A DNA stretch of 64,000 bases, taken from assembly GCF_028993615.1 (NCBI RefSeq), contig NZ_CP118632.1:3596001-3660000 (forward strand), given 5' to 3'. This stretch comes from Herbaspirillum sp. WKF16 (lineage in GTDB: Bacteria; Pseudomonadota; Gammaproteobacteria; Burkholderiales; Burkholderiaceae_D). The translations under genes and the position numbers were made by a program. Each line of letters starts with the position of its first letter. Position 1 is the first letter of the stretch. Below, piece after piece: positions 43,018-52,563 of this stretch. Under the pieces are notes generated by a model. That model was given only the letters and a program-made list of their open reading frames with translations. It did not search any database and had not been told where the DNA came from.

Positions 43018-43269
43018 ATGAAGAGCAAGCTGAAATTGTTAGGCGCATTGATGGTCGCGGGCGCATTCAGTACCGGCGCCCTCGCCCAGACTGCGGCCAC
43101 GCCGCCGGCCGGCGGCGATGCGGCGCCGACCAAGGCGGAACAAAAAGCCGCCAAGAAGGCGCAGAAGAAGCAGAAGCGCGACCAGCAGAACCAGCTCAAC
43201 AAGGGCGCAGGCGGCCCGCCGGAAACCTCGGGCAAGCCGCTGCCGGCAGCCGGCACCGGCAGCCAGTGA
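43018..43269 (+). CDS. Small secreted Lys/Ala-rich protein
   Basis: An 83-residue protein with signal peptide MKSKLKLLGALMVAGAFSTG, cleaved at ALA/QT. The mature part has a Lys/Ala/Gln helix (KAEQKAAKKAQKKQKRDQQN) followed by a Gly/Pro tail. This pattern resembles periplasmic basic peptides that may bind polyanions, but no function is established. It follows the other small secreted gene and ends at a terminator. Confidence 0.8.
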   Translation: MKSKLKLLGALMVAGAFSTGALAQTAATPPAGGDAAPTKAEQKAAKKAQKKQKRDQQNQLNKGAGGPPETSGKPLPAAGTGSQ

Positions 43270-43287
43270 GCAGGCGCAGCAGCAACC

Positions 43288-43315
43288 AAGCCCCGTCCTT
43301 GCGACGGGGCTTTTT
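43288..43315 (+). terminator. Terminator after the small secreted gene pair
   Basis: The stem AAGCCCCGTC-cttgc-GACGGGGCTT is followed by a T-run, 18 bases after the stop codon. Confidence 0.9.
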
Positions 43316-43436
43316 CATGTGCGTCATGTGCGGGACTTATAGCGGGACTTAGCGATACTTATTGCGGTGACCGGCTGGAGCGGCTCGCGGGGCTTTCGGC
43401 CGATGCAGGTGGGCTTCCTGCAGCCATTGCCGCGCG

Positions 43437-43709
43437 TCAACCCTGCTGGGGTTCGACGGCGCATTCCGGCTGCAGCCTGAGCGGCTCGCCGCCGGGGCAA
43501 ACGCCGGGCGTACCGACGATGCTCATCTCGATCACGGCGCCGTCGCGCTGCGGCATGTCGGCGTCGATGCCCAGATCGAAGCGACGGATGTCCACGTGGT
43601 ACTTCTCGGCGGTGATCTTGTACAGCGCGGCGGCGATGGCGGTCTCCAGTTGCTGTACCGAAACGTTCTTCAACGCGCGCTTGGCGGCTTTCTTGTCCAG
43701 GGTATTCAT
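43437..43709 (-). CDS. Conserved hypothetical protein
   Basis: A 90-residue cytosolic protein (MNTLDKKAAKRALKNVSVQQ) with a helical N-terminal half and two strand-like segments (YHVDIRRFDLGIDADM, AVIEMSIVGTPGV). It has two cysteines, one in TPGVCPGG and one in LQPECAVEPQQG. There is no signal peptide or recognised family. AGGAGCC lies upstream of the ATG. Confidence 0.65.
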   Translation of the reverse strand: MNTLDKKAAKRALKNVSVQQLETAIAAALYKITAEKYHVDIRRFDLGIDADMPQRDGAVIEMSIVGTPGVCPGGEPLRLQPECAVEPQQG

Positions 43710-43938
43710 TGCGGCTCCTATCGGCGCATGGCCGTCTACCTCGACAGATTAACCAAGCAGGTGTAAAAACAGCATCGGGGATTCCCTGATCAGGGGCGCC
43801 GTCCGGCAAGCGCGGCACTCAGGTAAATCCCGATGTGAAAAGGCGAGCCCATCCACTACCCTGCTTGCAGGATCGATGGAGGGCTGGCCGTTTCACCCGC
43901 CGTCGGTAGTTGCAGGATCAACCGATAAAGCGCCCGCC

Positions 43939-45528
43939 ATGTTCTTGACGAAAAGAACTTCACCTGTCTGCATCGCCACGCTGTTTGTGGTGCTGGCCTG
44001 CCTCGCCCTGGTCGGGCTGGACAGCTGGCGCACCTGGCAGGCGCGCGAAGACCTGCTCAAGGAAGCCGCGGTCGATACCTCCAACATGGCGCAGGCGCTG
44101 GCGCAGCATGCCGACCAGACCTACCATGAGGCCGACCTGGCCTTGCAGGTGCTGCTGGAGCACGTGGCCGAGGACGGCCTGGGCGAGCGCTCGCTGCAGC
44201 GCATCGGCCGCCAGCTGATGGCGCAGGTCAACGAGCTGCCGCAGCTGCACGGCCTGTTCATGTATGACGAGACCGGGCGCTGGCTGGTCAGTTCGCAGCG
44301 CACGCTGCTGACCCAGTACAACAATGCCGACCGCGCCTACTTCATCTATCACAAGCAGCACAACGACATGCTGCCCTACGTGGGCGCGCCGGTGCAGAGC
44401 CGCTCCACCGGCGACTGGATCTTCACCATCAGCCGCCGCGTCAACAAGCCCGACGGCTCCTTCGGCGGGGTGGTCTTGGCCACCTTGTCGCTGAACTACT
44501 TCAAGAACTACTACCAGAGTTTCAACGTCGGCCGGCGCGGGGCGATCCTGTTCGCGCTCAACAACGGCACCACGTTGATCCGCCGCACCGTCGACACCGC
44601 CACCACCAACAAGAGCCTGGCCGATGTCCCCATCTTCCGCGACTATGCCGCCAAGAGCGAGAGTGGCACCGTGGAACTGGTGGCGGTATCGGACGGCGAG
44701 CTGCGCATCAACAGTTACGTGCACCTGCGGCGCTATCCGATGTTCATGACGGTGGCCGTCTCCAAGGACGAGGTGCTGACCAACTGGCGCCACGACGCCT
44801 ACATGCGCACCATCGGCGTGCTGTTCCTGGCAGGCGTGCTGGCCACCATGGGCCGGCGCATGGTGCGCCAGGTGAAGTCGCAGGTGCGCTCGGAATACGA
44901 AGCGGTCAGCGCCCGCACCAAGTCCGACCAGCTCAATGCGACGCTGGTCCAGCTGGCCATGCACGATGGCCTCACCGGCCTGCCCAACCGCCGCCATTTC
45001 GACCGCACGGTCGCCGCCGAACTGGCGCGCCAGGGCAAGGAAAAGGGCGCGCTGTCGCTGATCATGATCGACGTCGATCACTTCAAGCTGTACAACGACA
45101 TCTACGGCCACACCAAGGGCGACGAGTGCCTCAAGGCGGTGGCGCGCGCCATCGGCGCCTCGCGCAAGCGCTCGCGCGACCTGGCTGCTCGCTACGGCGG
45201 CGAGGAGTTCGCGCTGGTGCTGCCCGATTGCGACATCCACGGCGCCATGTCGCTGGCCTACAGCGTGCGCCAGGCGGTGACCGACCTGCACCTGCCGCAC
45301 TCGGGCGCCAAGAGCGGCCACGTGACCATCAGCGTGGGCGTGGCCTCGCTGCATCCGGTGCAGGAGAACGACAGCGTGCTGGCGCTCATCGAGCATGCCG
45401 ACCAGGCGCTTTACCAGGCCAAGCAAAGCGGACGCGACCGTATCGTCACCTATCCGGGCAATCTCAAGATCATCGATCCGACGGCGCCGCGCAAGTTCGC
45501 GCCGGCGCGCAGCCGCCAGAAAAGCTGA
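43939..45528 (+). CDS. Membrane diguanylate cyclase (Cache sensor plus GGDEF)
   Basis: A 529-residue protein from the ATG at 43939 (a longer frame begins 63 bases upstream). A membrane helix at about residues 10-27 leads to a periplasmic dCache sensor (to about 285), followed by a second helix (291-305, TIGVLFLAGVLATMG). The GGDEF domain starts at DGLTGLPNRRHFDR (about 343) and has the active-site motif RYGGEEFALVLPD with GGEEF at 420-424. An inhibitory I-site RSRD sits at 411-414, five residues before it. All catalytic residues are present, so it should make c-di-GMP under product feedback, in response to an unknown periplasmic ligand. Confidence 0.94.
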   Translation: MFLTKRTSPVCIATLFVVLACLALVGLDSWRTWQAREDLLKEAAVDTSNMAQALAQHADQTYHEADLALQVLLEHVAEDGLGERSLQRIGRQLMAQVNELPQLHGLFMYDETGRWLVSSQRTLLTQYNNADRAYFIYHKQHNDMLPYVGAPVQSRSTGDWIFTISRRVNKPDGSFGGVVLATLSLNYFKNYYQSFNVGRRGAILFALNNGTTLIRRTVDTATTNKSLADVPIFRDYAAKSESGTVELVAVSDGELRINSYVHLRRYPMFMTVAVSKDEVLTNWRHDAYMRTIGVLFLAGVLATMGRRMVRQVKSQVRSEYEAVSARTKSDQLNATLVQLAMHDGLTGLPNRRHFDRTVAAELARQGKEKGALSLIMIDVDHFKLYNDIYGHTKGDECLKAVARAIGASRKRSRDLAARYGGEEFALVLPDCDIHGAMSLAYSVRQAVTDLHLPHSGAKSGHVTISVGVASLHPVQENDSVLALIEHADQALYQAKQSGRDRIVTYPGNLKIIDPTAPRKFAPARSRQKS

Positions 45529-45597
45529 ATCCCGGCGCGGCGATCACGCGCATACCGTAGAATCGCGCTTTTGCCCGGGCGCATCGGCCGCCATTCC

Positions 45598-46491
45598 ATG
45601 AACCACCAAGAAATCAGACTAGGCATCGGCTTGTCCGTCTTCGCCTCGGCGCTGTTCGCCTTCCTGTCCGGCTATACCCGCCTGCTGGCGCCGCTGGACG
45701 GCCTCGACATCTTCTCCTGGCGCATCCTGTGCACCACCGCCGCGGTGCTGGCGCTGATCGCCTGGCGCCGCCATGGCGGCCAGCTGCGCGCGGCCTGCGC
45801 CGAGGTGCTGGCCGATCCGCGCAAGCTGCTGGTGCTGGCCGGCATGGCCGCGATGCTGGGCGTCCAGCAATGGCTGTTCCTGTGGGCGCCGGTCAACGGC
45901 CGCGCGCTGGAGGTATCGCTGGGCTACTTCCTGCTGCCGCTGGCGATGGTGCTGGTGGGGCGTTTCCACTACGGCGAGCGGCTCGACCTGCTGCAGCGGC
46001 TGGCGGTGGCCTGCGCCTTCGCCGGCGTGGCGCACGAACTGTGGATGACGCGCGCCTTTTCCTGGACCACCTTGCTGGTGGCGTTGGGCTATCCGCCGTA
46101 TTTCGTGCTGCGCCGCCGGCTGCGGATGGATTCGCTGATGATCTTCGCCATCGAACTGATGCTGCTGGTGCCGGTGGCCGCCGTCGCGCTGGCGTGGAAC
46201 GGCGCGTTCGCCGCCACCGTGCGCGAGCCTTCGATGTACCTGCTGCTGCCCGGCCTGGGCGTGGTCAGCATGGTGGCGCTGGCCTGCTATCTGCGCGCCG
46301 GCAAGCTGCTGCCGATGGGCCTGTTCGGCATCCTGGGCTATGTCGAGCCGGTGCTGCTGGTGCTGGTGGCCATGGCGGTGCTGGGCGAGTCGCTGCGGCC
46401 GGAGCAACTGGGCACCTATGTACCGATCTGGCTGGCGGTGGCGCTGACCGCCGTGCACAGCGTGCGCCTGACGCGCCGCCCGGCGGGCTGA
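45598..46491 (+). CDS. rarD: EamA/DMT transporter, RarD type
   Basis: A 297-residue protein from the ATG at 45598 with about 10 membrane helices. It follows the RarD pattern: LLAPLDGLDIFSWRILCTTA, VQQWLFLWAPVNGRALEVSLGYFLLPL, and the second repeat (LACYLRAGKLLPMGLFGILG, then YVEPVLLVLVAMAVLGESL). RarD proteins are inner-membrane drug/metabolite-superfamily transporters, named from chloramphenicol sensitivity; the natural substrate is unclear. It is followed by a strong two-way terminator shared with fbp. Confidence 0.85.
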   Translation: MNHQEIRLGIGLSVFASALFAFLSGYTRLLAPLDGLDIFSWRILCTTAAVLALIAWRRHGGQLRAACAEVLADPRKLLVLAGMAAMLGVQQWLFLWAPVNGRALEVSLGYFLLPLAMVLVGRFHYGERLDLLQRLAVACAFAGVAHELWMTRAFSWTTLLVALGYPPYFVLRRRLRMDSLMIFAIELMLLVPVAAVALAWNGAFAATVREPSMYLLLPGLGVVSMVALACYLRAGKLLPMGLFGILGYVEPVLLVLVAMAVLGESLRPEQLGTYVPIWLAVALTAVHSVRLTRRPAG

Positions 46492-46507
46492 TCCCGATTC
46501 CACGATA

Positions 46508-46535
46508 AAAAAACGGCGCCCGCGGGCGCCGTTTT
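46508..46535. terminator. Bidirectional terminator between rarD-type gene and fbp
   Basis: AAAACGGCGCCCGCGGGCGCCGTTTT is a long palindrome with A and T runs, placed between two convergent genes. Confidence 0.88.
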
Positions 46536-46564
46536 CCATTGCGACGGGACTGGCCTGTCGTCGC

Positions 46565-47566
46565 TTATTGCTGGTGATAGGAGGTCACGCGCTCGACCTC
46601 GTTCTTCGATCCCAGGAACACCGCCACGCGCTGGTGCAGCTTCTCCGGCTGGATGTCGAGGATGCGCTGGTTGCCGTCGGTGGCGGCGCCGCCGGCCTGC
46701 TCGACGATGAAGGCCATCGGGTTGGCCTCGTACATCAGGCGCAGCTTGCCCGGCTTGCCCGGTTCGCGGGCATCGGCCGGGTACATGAAGACGCCGCCGC
46801 GGTTCAGGATGCGATGCACGTCGGCCACCATGGAGGCGATCCAGCGCATGTTGAAGTCCTTGCCGCGCGGGCCGGTGACGCCGGCCAGCATTTCATCGAC
46901 GTAGCGCTTGACCGGCGGGAACCAGTGGCGCTGGTTGGAGGCGTTGATGGCGAACTCCTTGGTGTCGGCCGGGATCTGGATGTCCTTCTGGGTGAGCACC
47001 CAGGCGCCCATTTCGCGGTCCAGCGTGAAGCAGTGCACGCCGTCGCCGGTGGTCAGCACCAGCACGGTCTGCGGGCCGTAGACCGCATAGCCGGCGGCGA
47101 CCTGCTTGGTGCCGGGCTGCATGAAGTCCTTTTCGGTCGGCTCGGTCATGCCGTCCGGCGCCTTGAGCACCGAGAAGATGGTGCCGATGGAGACGTTGAC
47201 GTCGATGTTGGAGGAGCCGTCCAGCGGATCGAACATCAGCAGGTATTCGCCCTTGGGATAGCGGTTGGGGATGCGGTGGATGGTCTCCATTTCCTCGGAG
47301 GCCATGGCCGCCAGGTGGCCGCCCCATTCGTTGGCTTCCAGCAGGATCTCGTTGGAGATCACGTCCAGCTTCTTCTGGACTTCGCCCTGCACGTTCTCGC
47401 TGCCGGCGGTGCCCAGCACCTCGCCCAGCGCGCCCTTGCCGACGGCGTGCGAGATCGACTTGCAAGCGCGGCCGACGACTTCGATCAACAGGCGCAGCTC
47501 GGACGGAATCTTGTTGTGCAGACGCTGCTGCTCGATCAGGTGTTGCGTGAGGCTGATGCGTTTCAT
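46565..47566 (-). CDS. fbp: Class I fructose-1,6-bisphosphatase
   Basis: A 333-residue protein of normal class I length. Metal and phosphate-binding elements are visible: [40 protein letters not shown], and [20 protein letters not shown] with the substrate-binding loop, then [21 protein letters not shown]. It hydrolyses fructose-1,6-bisphosphate in gluconeogenesis and is also used in the Calvin cycle of some relatives. It lies 58 bases downstream of pepN on the same strand and could be read from pepN or its own promoter. Confidence 0.97.
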   Translation of the reverse strand: MKRISLTQHLIEQQRLHNKIPSELRLLIEVVGRACKSISHAVGKGALGEVLGTAGSENVQGEVQKKLDVISNEILLEANEWGGHLAAMASEEMETIHRIPNRYPKGEYLLMFDPLDGSSNIDVNVSIGTIFSVLKAPDGMTEPTEKDFMQPGTKQVAAGYAVYGPQTVLVLTTGDGVHCFTLDREMGAWVLTQKDIQIPADTKEFAINASNQRHWFPPVKRYVDEMLAGVTGPRGKDFNMRWIASMVADVHRILNRGGVFMYPADAREPGKPGKLRLMYEANPMAFIVEQAGGAATDGNQRILDIQPEKLHQRVAVFLGSKNEVERVTSYHQQ

Positions 47567-47624
47567 GGTGTCTTCCTTTTCAAGTCTTGATCAATCCTGG
47601 GGTATGTGTTTTGTCTGTGTTCTT

Positions 47625-50324
47625 TCAGTTCGCCAGCGCCTTGGTGATCACTTCCGCGACGTCGCGCGAGAGCTTGGGCGAGGCCGCCACCTGCTGCAGC
47701 GCCAGGCGCATCTTTTCCTGCAGCGCCGGGGTGTACTTGCGCCAGCGGTCCAGGCTGCGCGCCAGGCGCGCGGCGACCTGCGGGTTGCTGGAGTTGAGCG
47801 CGACGACCTGCTCGGCCCAGAAGCTGTAGCCGCTGCCATCGGCCGCGTGGAAGGCGGAAGGATTGCCGTTGCAGAAGCTGAAGATCAGGCTGCGCGCGCG
47901 ATTCGGGTTCTTCAGCGTGAACGCCGGATGGCCGGCCAGCGTGCGCACGGTATTGACGTCGGCGCCGCGCGCCGTGGCTTGCAGCGTGAACCACTTGTCG
48001 ATCACCAGCGCCTCGTTCTCGAACTCGGCGTAGAAGCGCTGCAGCGCCTCGCTCTTGCCGGGGGCGGCGCTGTTGATCAGCGCCGACAGCGCGGCCAGCC
48101 GGTCGGTCATGTTGTTGGCGGCAACGTCCTGCTGCGCGGCCAGGGCCAGCGCCTCGGCGTCGTCCAGCTCGGCCAGGTAGGACAGGGCCACGTTCTTGAG
48201 CGCGCGCTTGCCGCTGGAGGTGGCGTCCGGGCTGTAGTCGCCCGGGGTCTGGCTGGCGCGGAAGGCGGCCAGCAGGTCCTCGCGCAGCTCGCGCGCCAGC
48301 GAGCGGCGCAGGAACTGGCGCGCGACGTGGATGGCGTGCGGGTCGATCACTTCCATCTGCTCGGCGATCATGGTCTCCGACGGCAGCGTCAGCACCAGTT
48401 CGCGGAAGGACGGATCCAGCGTTTCATCCCTGAGCGTGGCGCGCAGCGCGGCGGCCAGCGCGCCGTCCTGCTCGATGTTGTTGAGCACGGTGTCGACCGC
48501 CACCACATGGCCCGACTGGCGCGCGGCCTGCACCGCCACGGTGAGGTTGAGCAGGCGACGGGTCGCCAGGCGCTGGCCGGCTTCCCAGCGATTGAAGGCG
48601 TCGCTGTCGTGCGCCATCAGGAAGGCAAGTTCGGCGTCGGTGTAGTCGACCTTGAGCACCACCGGCGCGGAAAAGCCGCGCAGGATCGAGGGCACCGGCT
48701 TTTCGGACACGCCGGTGAAGCGGAAGGTCTGCTTGGTCTTGGTCAGTTCCAGCACGCGGGTGGTGGCGCCGGACTTGCCGGCCGGCTTCTCGCCTTCCAG
48801 CGTAAGCGGCATGTCGCGGCCCTTGGCGTCGAGCAGGCCGACGGCCACCGGGATGTGGAAGGGCTGCTTTTTCTTCTGGCCGGGCGTGGCCGGGCAGCTT
48901 TGCTCCAGCGTCAGCTCCAGGGTCTTGCCCTTGGCGTCGTAGCGCGCGCTGGCATCGACCTGCGGCGTGCCGGACTGGCTGTACCAGCGCTCGAACTGGC
49001 TCAGGTCGCGCTTGCCGGCGTCGGCCATGGCGGCGCGGAAATCGTCGCAGGTGACGGCTTGGCCGTCATGCCGCGCGAAGTACAGGTCCATGCCCTTGCG
49101 GAAGCCTTCGCGGCCCAGCAGGGTCTGGTACATGCGCACCACCTCGGCGCCCTTCTCGTAGATGGTGACGGTGTAGAAATTGTTGATCTCGACGTAGGAG
49201 TCGGGACGCACCGGGTGCGCCATCGGGCCGGCGTCTTCCGGGAACTGCGCCTGGCGCAGCACGCGCACGTCGTCGATGCGCTTGACGGCGCGGCCGCTGT
49301 CGGTGCCGACCATGTCGGCCGAGAATTCCTGGTCGCGGAAGACGGTCAGGCCTTCCTTCAACGACAGCTGGAACCAGTCGCGGCAGGTGACGCGGTTGCC
49401 GGTCCAGTTGTGGAAATACTCGTGGCCGACCACCGCCTCGATGTTGGCGAAATCGACATCGGTGGCGATGCGCGGATTGGCCAGCACGTACTTGGTGTTG
49501 AAGATGTTCAGGCCCTTGTTTTCCATCGCGCCCATGTTGAAGTCGCCCACCGCCACGATCATGAAGCGATCCAGGTCCAGGTCCAGGCCGAAGCGCCTGA
49601 CATCCCAGTCGATGCTGTTCTTGAGCGAATCCATGGCGTGCTGGGTCTTGTCGAGGTTGCCCTCTTCGACCCACACCTGCAGCAGGGCGTCGCGGCCGGA
49701 CTTGAGCCTGACGGTTTCTTCCTGGCACACCAGGTCGCCGGCCACCAGCGCGAACAGGTAGGACGGCTTCTTGAACGGGTCTTCCCACTTGGCGTAGTGG
49801 CGCCCGCCGGGCAGCTCGCCCTGCTCGACCAGGTTGCCGTTGGACAGCAGCACCGGATAGCGGGCGCGGTCGGCGCGCAGCATGACGGTGTACTTGGCCA
49901 TCACGTCCGGGCGGTCCGGGAAGTAGGTGATCTTGCGGAAGCCTTCCGCTTCGCACTGGGTGAAGAAGTTGCCGTTGGAGACGTACAGGCCCATCAGCGA
50001 GGTGTTCTTGTCGGGATGGGTGAGGGTCTCGATTTCCAGCACGGCCTTGGCCGGGGCCGCGGGGATGGTCAGCACGCCGCCGGCCAGGCGGTAGTCGCCG
50101 CGCGCCAGGGTCTTGCCGTTCAGGCGCAGCGCCACCAGTTCCAGCTCCTCGCCGAACAGGACGATGTCGCGCCCGGCCGCGGCCGGGTTGCGGCGCATGG
50201 CGATGCGGGTGGCCACGCGGGTGTCGGAGGGGTCGAGGTCGAAACCCATCTCGACGGTGTCGACCAGGTAATTGGGGGCGGCGTAGTCTTTACGATTGAT
50301 CGTCTGAGGCGTATCGGTGCGCAT
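47625..50324 (-). CDS. pepN: Aminopeptidase N (M1 family)
   Basis: An 899-residue zinc aminopeptidase from the ATG at the complement of 50322-50324 (MRTDTPQTINRKDYAAPNYL). The exopeptidase motif GAMEN is at residues 265-269, the zinc site HEYFH at 301-305 (VVGHEYFHNWTGNRVTCRD), and the third ligand Glu324 in SLKEGLTVFRDQEFSAD. The architecture (N-terminal beta domain, thermolysin-like domain, long C-terminal helical domain) and length match gammaproteobacterial-type PepN. It removes N-terminal residues from cytosolic peptides. It is divergent from the DUF4136-type lipoprotein gene. Confidence 0.97.
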   Translation of the reverse strand: MRTDTPQTINRKDYAAPNYLVDTVEMGFDLDPSDTRVATRIAMRRNPAAAGRDIVLFGEELELVALRLNGKTLARGDYRLAGGVLTIPAAPAKAVLEIETLTHPDKNTSLMGLYVSNGNFFTQCEAEGFRKITYFPDRPDVMAKYTVMLRADRARYPVLLSNGNLVEQGELPGGRHYAKWEDPFKKPSYLFALVAGDLVCQEETVRLKSGRDALLQVWVEEGNLDKTQHAMDSLKNSIDWDVRRFGLDLDLDRFMIVAVGDFNMGAMENKGLNIFNTKYVLANPRIATDVDFANIEAVVGHEYFHNWTGNRVTCRDWFQLSLKEGLTVFRDQEFSADMVGTDSGRAVKRIDDVRVLRQAQFPEDAGPMAHPVRPDSYVEINNFYTVTIYEKGAEVVRMYQTLLGREGFRKGMDLYFARHDGQAVTCDDFRAAMADAGKRDLSQFERWYSQSGTPQVDASARYDAKGKTLELTLEQSCPATPGQKKKQPFHIPVAVGLLDAKGRDMPLTLEGEKPAGKSGATTRVLELTKTKQTFRFTGVSEKPVPSILRGFSAPVVLKVDYTDAELAFLMAHDSDAFNRWEAGQRLATRRLLNLTVAVQAARQSGHVVAVDTVLNNIEQDGALAAALRATLRDETLDPSFRELVLTLPSETMIAEQMEVIDPHAIHVARQFLRRSLARELREDLLAAFRASQTPGDYSPDATSSGKRALKNVALSYLAELDDAEALALAAQQDVAANNMTDRLAALSALINSAAPGKSEALQRFYAEFENEALVIDKWFTLQATARGADVNTVRTLAGHPAFTLKNPNRARSLIFSFCNGNPSAFHAADGSGYSFWAEQVVALNSSNPQVAARLARSLDRWRKYTPALQEKMRLALQQVAASPKLSRDVAEVITKALAN

Positions 50325-50688
50325 GGAAACCTGTCCGGGAAAAAGAATGGAGTGAACTGCGAGGCAATAACGACGAATGTAAATGGCAATACGAAATGGG
50401 AAATCCGAATGGCATTGCAGACGGCAAATGCGGCCAAGGCCAGATTTTACCAATCAACGCGGCGCACGCGGGCGGAAATCGGTCGCCCGACAGCCTCACA
50501 GACCCGTTGCGGCGGCGATCGTTCGCAGCCGGCGCGCGGCAAGCGCGGCGGCGCACTACAATAGTGCCTGGCGCGGCGGGATAGAAAGCCTGACGCGCGG
50601 GTCGAACCGGAACCGGGTGAGCGCGCCCGGCCACATCAAGCAGCCCAGCCTCACGCCCGGCCCTGCGCATCTTGCATTGGAGATTCCC

Positions 50689-51366
50689 ATGAAACGCTGG
50701 CTCTTTTCCCTGATCGCGGCCGCCAGCCTGCTGCTGTCCGGCTGCGCCTCGGTGGTCGACAGCAATGTCACCTCGTTCCACGCCTGGCCGGCCGATGCCA
50801 ACGGGAAATCCTTCGTCTTCGCGCCGGCCAGGGAGCAGGAGGGCAACCTGGAGTACGCCAGCTACGCCCAGCTGATTCGCCAGCAGCTGCAGGCGCTGGG
50901 CTTCAGCGAGGCGCCCGACCGCAAGTCGGCGCGCCTGGCGGTGAGCTTCGGCTACGGCATGAACACCGAGCAGGTGGTGGTGACGCGCCCGGCCTACGAT
51001 CCCTTCTTCTATGGCCCGGGCTGGGGCCGCTTCGGCCCCCACCCTTATGGCTTCTACGGCCCTTACGGCCCGTTCTACGATCCGTTCTGGTACGGCGGCC
51101 CGATGCAGACCACCAGCTATCCGGTGTTCCTGCGCCGGCTGCAGATCGGCATCGCCAACGCCGACGACGGCCGCCAGCTGTATGACGTGGTGGTCGACAG
51201 CGACGGCAACCGCGGCGGCCTGGCGGCGGCCATGCCCTACATGGTGCGCGCCGCCTTCGCCGACTTCCCCGGCCCCAGCGGCGTGACGCGCCACATCTCG
51301 ATCAAGGTCGACAAGCCGGGCGACAAGCAAGAAGCCGGGCGGCCGGCCCCTCCTCAGGAAAAATAG
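50689..51366 (+). CDS. DUF4136-type lipoprotein
   Basis: A 225-residue lipoprotein from the ATG at 50689. The signal is MKRWLFSLIAAASLLLSGCA, with the lipobox LSGC, so the protein is lipid-anchored, probably in the outer membrane. The body fits the DUF4136 pattern (SFVFAPAREQEGNLEYASYAQ, LIRQQLQALGFSEAPDRKSARLAVSFGYGMN), with a Gly/Tyr/Pro-rich insert (GFYGPYGPFYDPFWYGG). Function is unknown. Its 3' end overlaps the stop region of the small gene on the opposite strand (51354-51521). Confidence 0.88.
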   Translation: MKRWLFSLIAAASLLLSGCASVVDSNVTSFHAWPADANGKSFVFAPAREQEGNLEYASYAQLIRQQLQALGFSEAPDRKSARLAVSFGYGMNTEQVVVTRPAYDPFFYGPGWGRFGPHPYGFYGPYGPFYDPFWYGGPMQTTSYPVFLRRLQIGIANADDGRQLYDVVVDSDGNRGGLAAAMPYMVRAAFADFPGPSGVTRHISIKVDKPGDKQEAGRPAPPQEK

Positions 51367-51521
51367 GCCTCGCTGGCGAAGGTGATCGCCACGATCAGCA
51401 GCACCGCGCCGATCAGCACCAGCAGCAGGCGCCCGAAACGCGGGACGCCCTCGGCCCCGGCGGGCTGCTCCGCCGGGTGGCGCATGGGATTGCTGCGCTG
51501 GGGATCCTGTGGCTTGTCCAT
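51354..51521 (-). CDS. Very small membrane protein (55 residues)
   Basis: An intact ATG-to-TGA frame of 55 residues on the minus strand. The protein begins MDKPQDPQRSNPMRHPAEQP, has a proline-rich polar N-terminal part, and a single transmembrane helix at residues 31-47 (RLLLVLIGAVLLIVAITFA). It starts 10 bases after the stop of the quinone oxidoreductase gene (51532), the spacing of an operon partner, and overlaps the end of the DUF4136-type gene by 13 bases. No family is recognised; conservation would have to be checked. Confidence 0.6.
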   Translation of the reverse strand: MDKPQDPQRSNPMRHPAEQPAGAEGVPRFGRLLLVLIGAVLLIVAITFASEAYFS

Positions 51522-51531
51522 GCCGCCCGCC

Positions 51532-52506
51532 TCAGGGGATCAGGATGGTGGAACCGGTGGTGCGGCGACCTTCCAGGTCGGCATGCGCCTGCCCCACGTC
51601 CTTCAAGGCATAACGCTGGTTGATCTCGATGCTGACCTGCTTGCTCTCGACCATGGCGAACAGGTCGGCGGCGGTGGCGTTGAGGTCCTCGCGGGTGGCG
51701 ACGTAATTGCCCAGCGACGGCCGGGTCAGGAACAGCGAGCCGCGCGAGGCCAGTTCCGATACCCCGAACGGCGCAACCGGGCCGGAGGCGTTGCCGAAGC
51801 TGACCATCGTGCCGCGCGGGCGCAGGCAGTCCAGCGAACCCATGAAGGTATCCTTGCCGATCGAGTCGTACACCACCGGCACGCCTTTTCCGCCGGTGAT
51901 CTCCTTGACGCGCTCGACGAAATTCTCGGTCTTGTAATTGATCACGTGCGCCGCGCCATGCTGCGTGGCCAGCGCCGCCTTCTCGTCGCTGCTGACGGTG
52001 CCGATCAGGTTCACGCCCAGCGCGCGCGCCCACTGGCAGGCGATCAGGCCGATGCCGCCGGCGGCGGCGTGGAACAGGATGGTGTCGCCGGCCTTGAGCT
52101 GGACGGTCTGGCGCAGCAGGTATTGCACGGTCATGCCTTGCAGCATCATGGCCGCGGCGGTGTCGAAGCTGATCGAGTTGGGCAGCTTGACCAGGATGTC
52201 GGCCGGCATCACGCGTTCTTCGGCATACGCGCCGTTGGGACGGCCGGCATAGGCCACGCGGTCGCCCACCTTGAAATCGGCCACGCCGGGGCCGACCGCC
52301 TCGATGGTGCCGGCCGCCTCCTGGCCCAGGCCGCCGGGCAGCGGCTGCGGGTACAGGCCGGAGCGGAAATAGCAATCGATGAAGTTCAGGCCGACCGCGC
52401 CGTGGCGGATGCGCACTTCGCCCGCTCCCGGCTCGCCGACCTCGACGTCCACATATTCCATTACCTCGGGGCCCCCGGTCTTGCTGATGCGGATTGCTTT
52501 TGCCAT
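51532..52506 (-). CDS. Quinone oxidoreductase (zinc-less MDR family)
   Basis: A 324-residue protein with the QOR signature: GLNFIDCYFRSGLYPQPLPG and the nucleotide-binding region FHAAAGGIGLIACQWARALG. There are no zinc-binding cysteines. It catalyses NADPH-dependent reduction of quinones or reactive enones in the cytosol. AAGGAGA precedes the ATG. It may be co-transcribed with the small membrane protein gene after it. Confidence 0.94.
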   Translation of the reverse strand: MAKAIRISKTGGPEVMEYVDVEVGEPGAGEVRIRHGAVGLNFIDCYFRSGLYPQPLPGGLGQEAAGTIEAVGPGVADFKVGDRVAYAGRPNGAYAEERVMPADILVKLPNSISFDTAAAMMLQGMTVQYLLRQTVQLKAGDTILFHAAAGGIGLIACQWARALGVNLIGTVSSDEKAALATQHGAAHVINYKTENFVERVKEITGGKGVPVVYDSIGKDTFMGSLDCLRPRGTMVSFGNASGPVAPFGVSELASRGSLFLTRPSLGNYVATREDLNATAADLFAMVESKQVSIEINQRYALKDVGQAHADLEGRRTTGSTILIP

Positions 52507-52563
52507 GTCAGTCTCCTTGTTGGATGCGGTGATCGGATGTGATTCGGGATAGCGGGCGGACGT

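Noticed and set aside
47265..50564. A 1,099-codon open frame antisense to pepN, and similar long frames opposite other genes (1995-3308, 28917-31061, 53020-55245, 43960-45426)
   Set aside because: They are complements of well-supported genes in high-GC DNA, with His/Gly/Gln/Val-rich composition and no family motifs; long antisense frames are expected at this GC.
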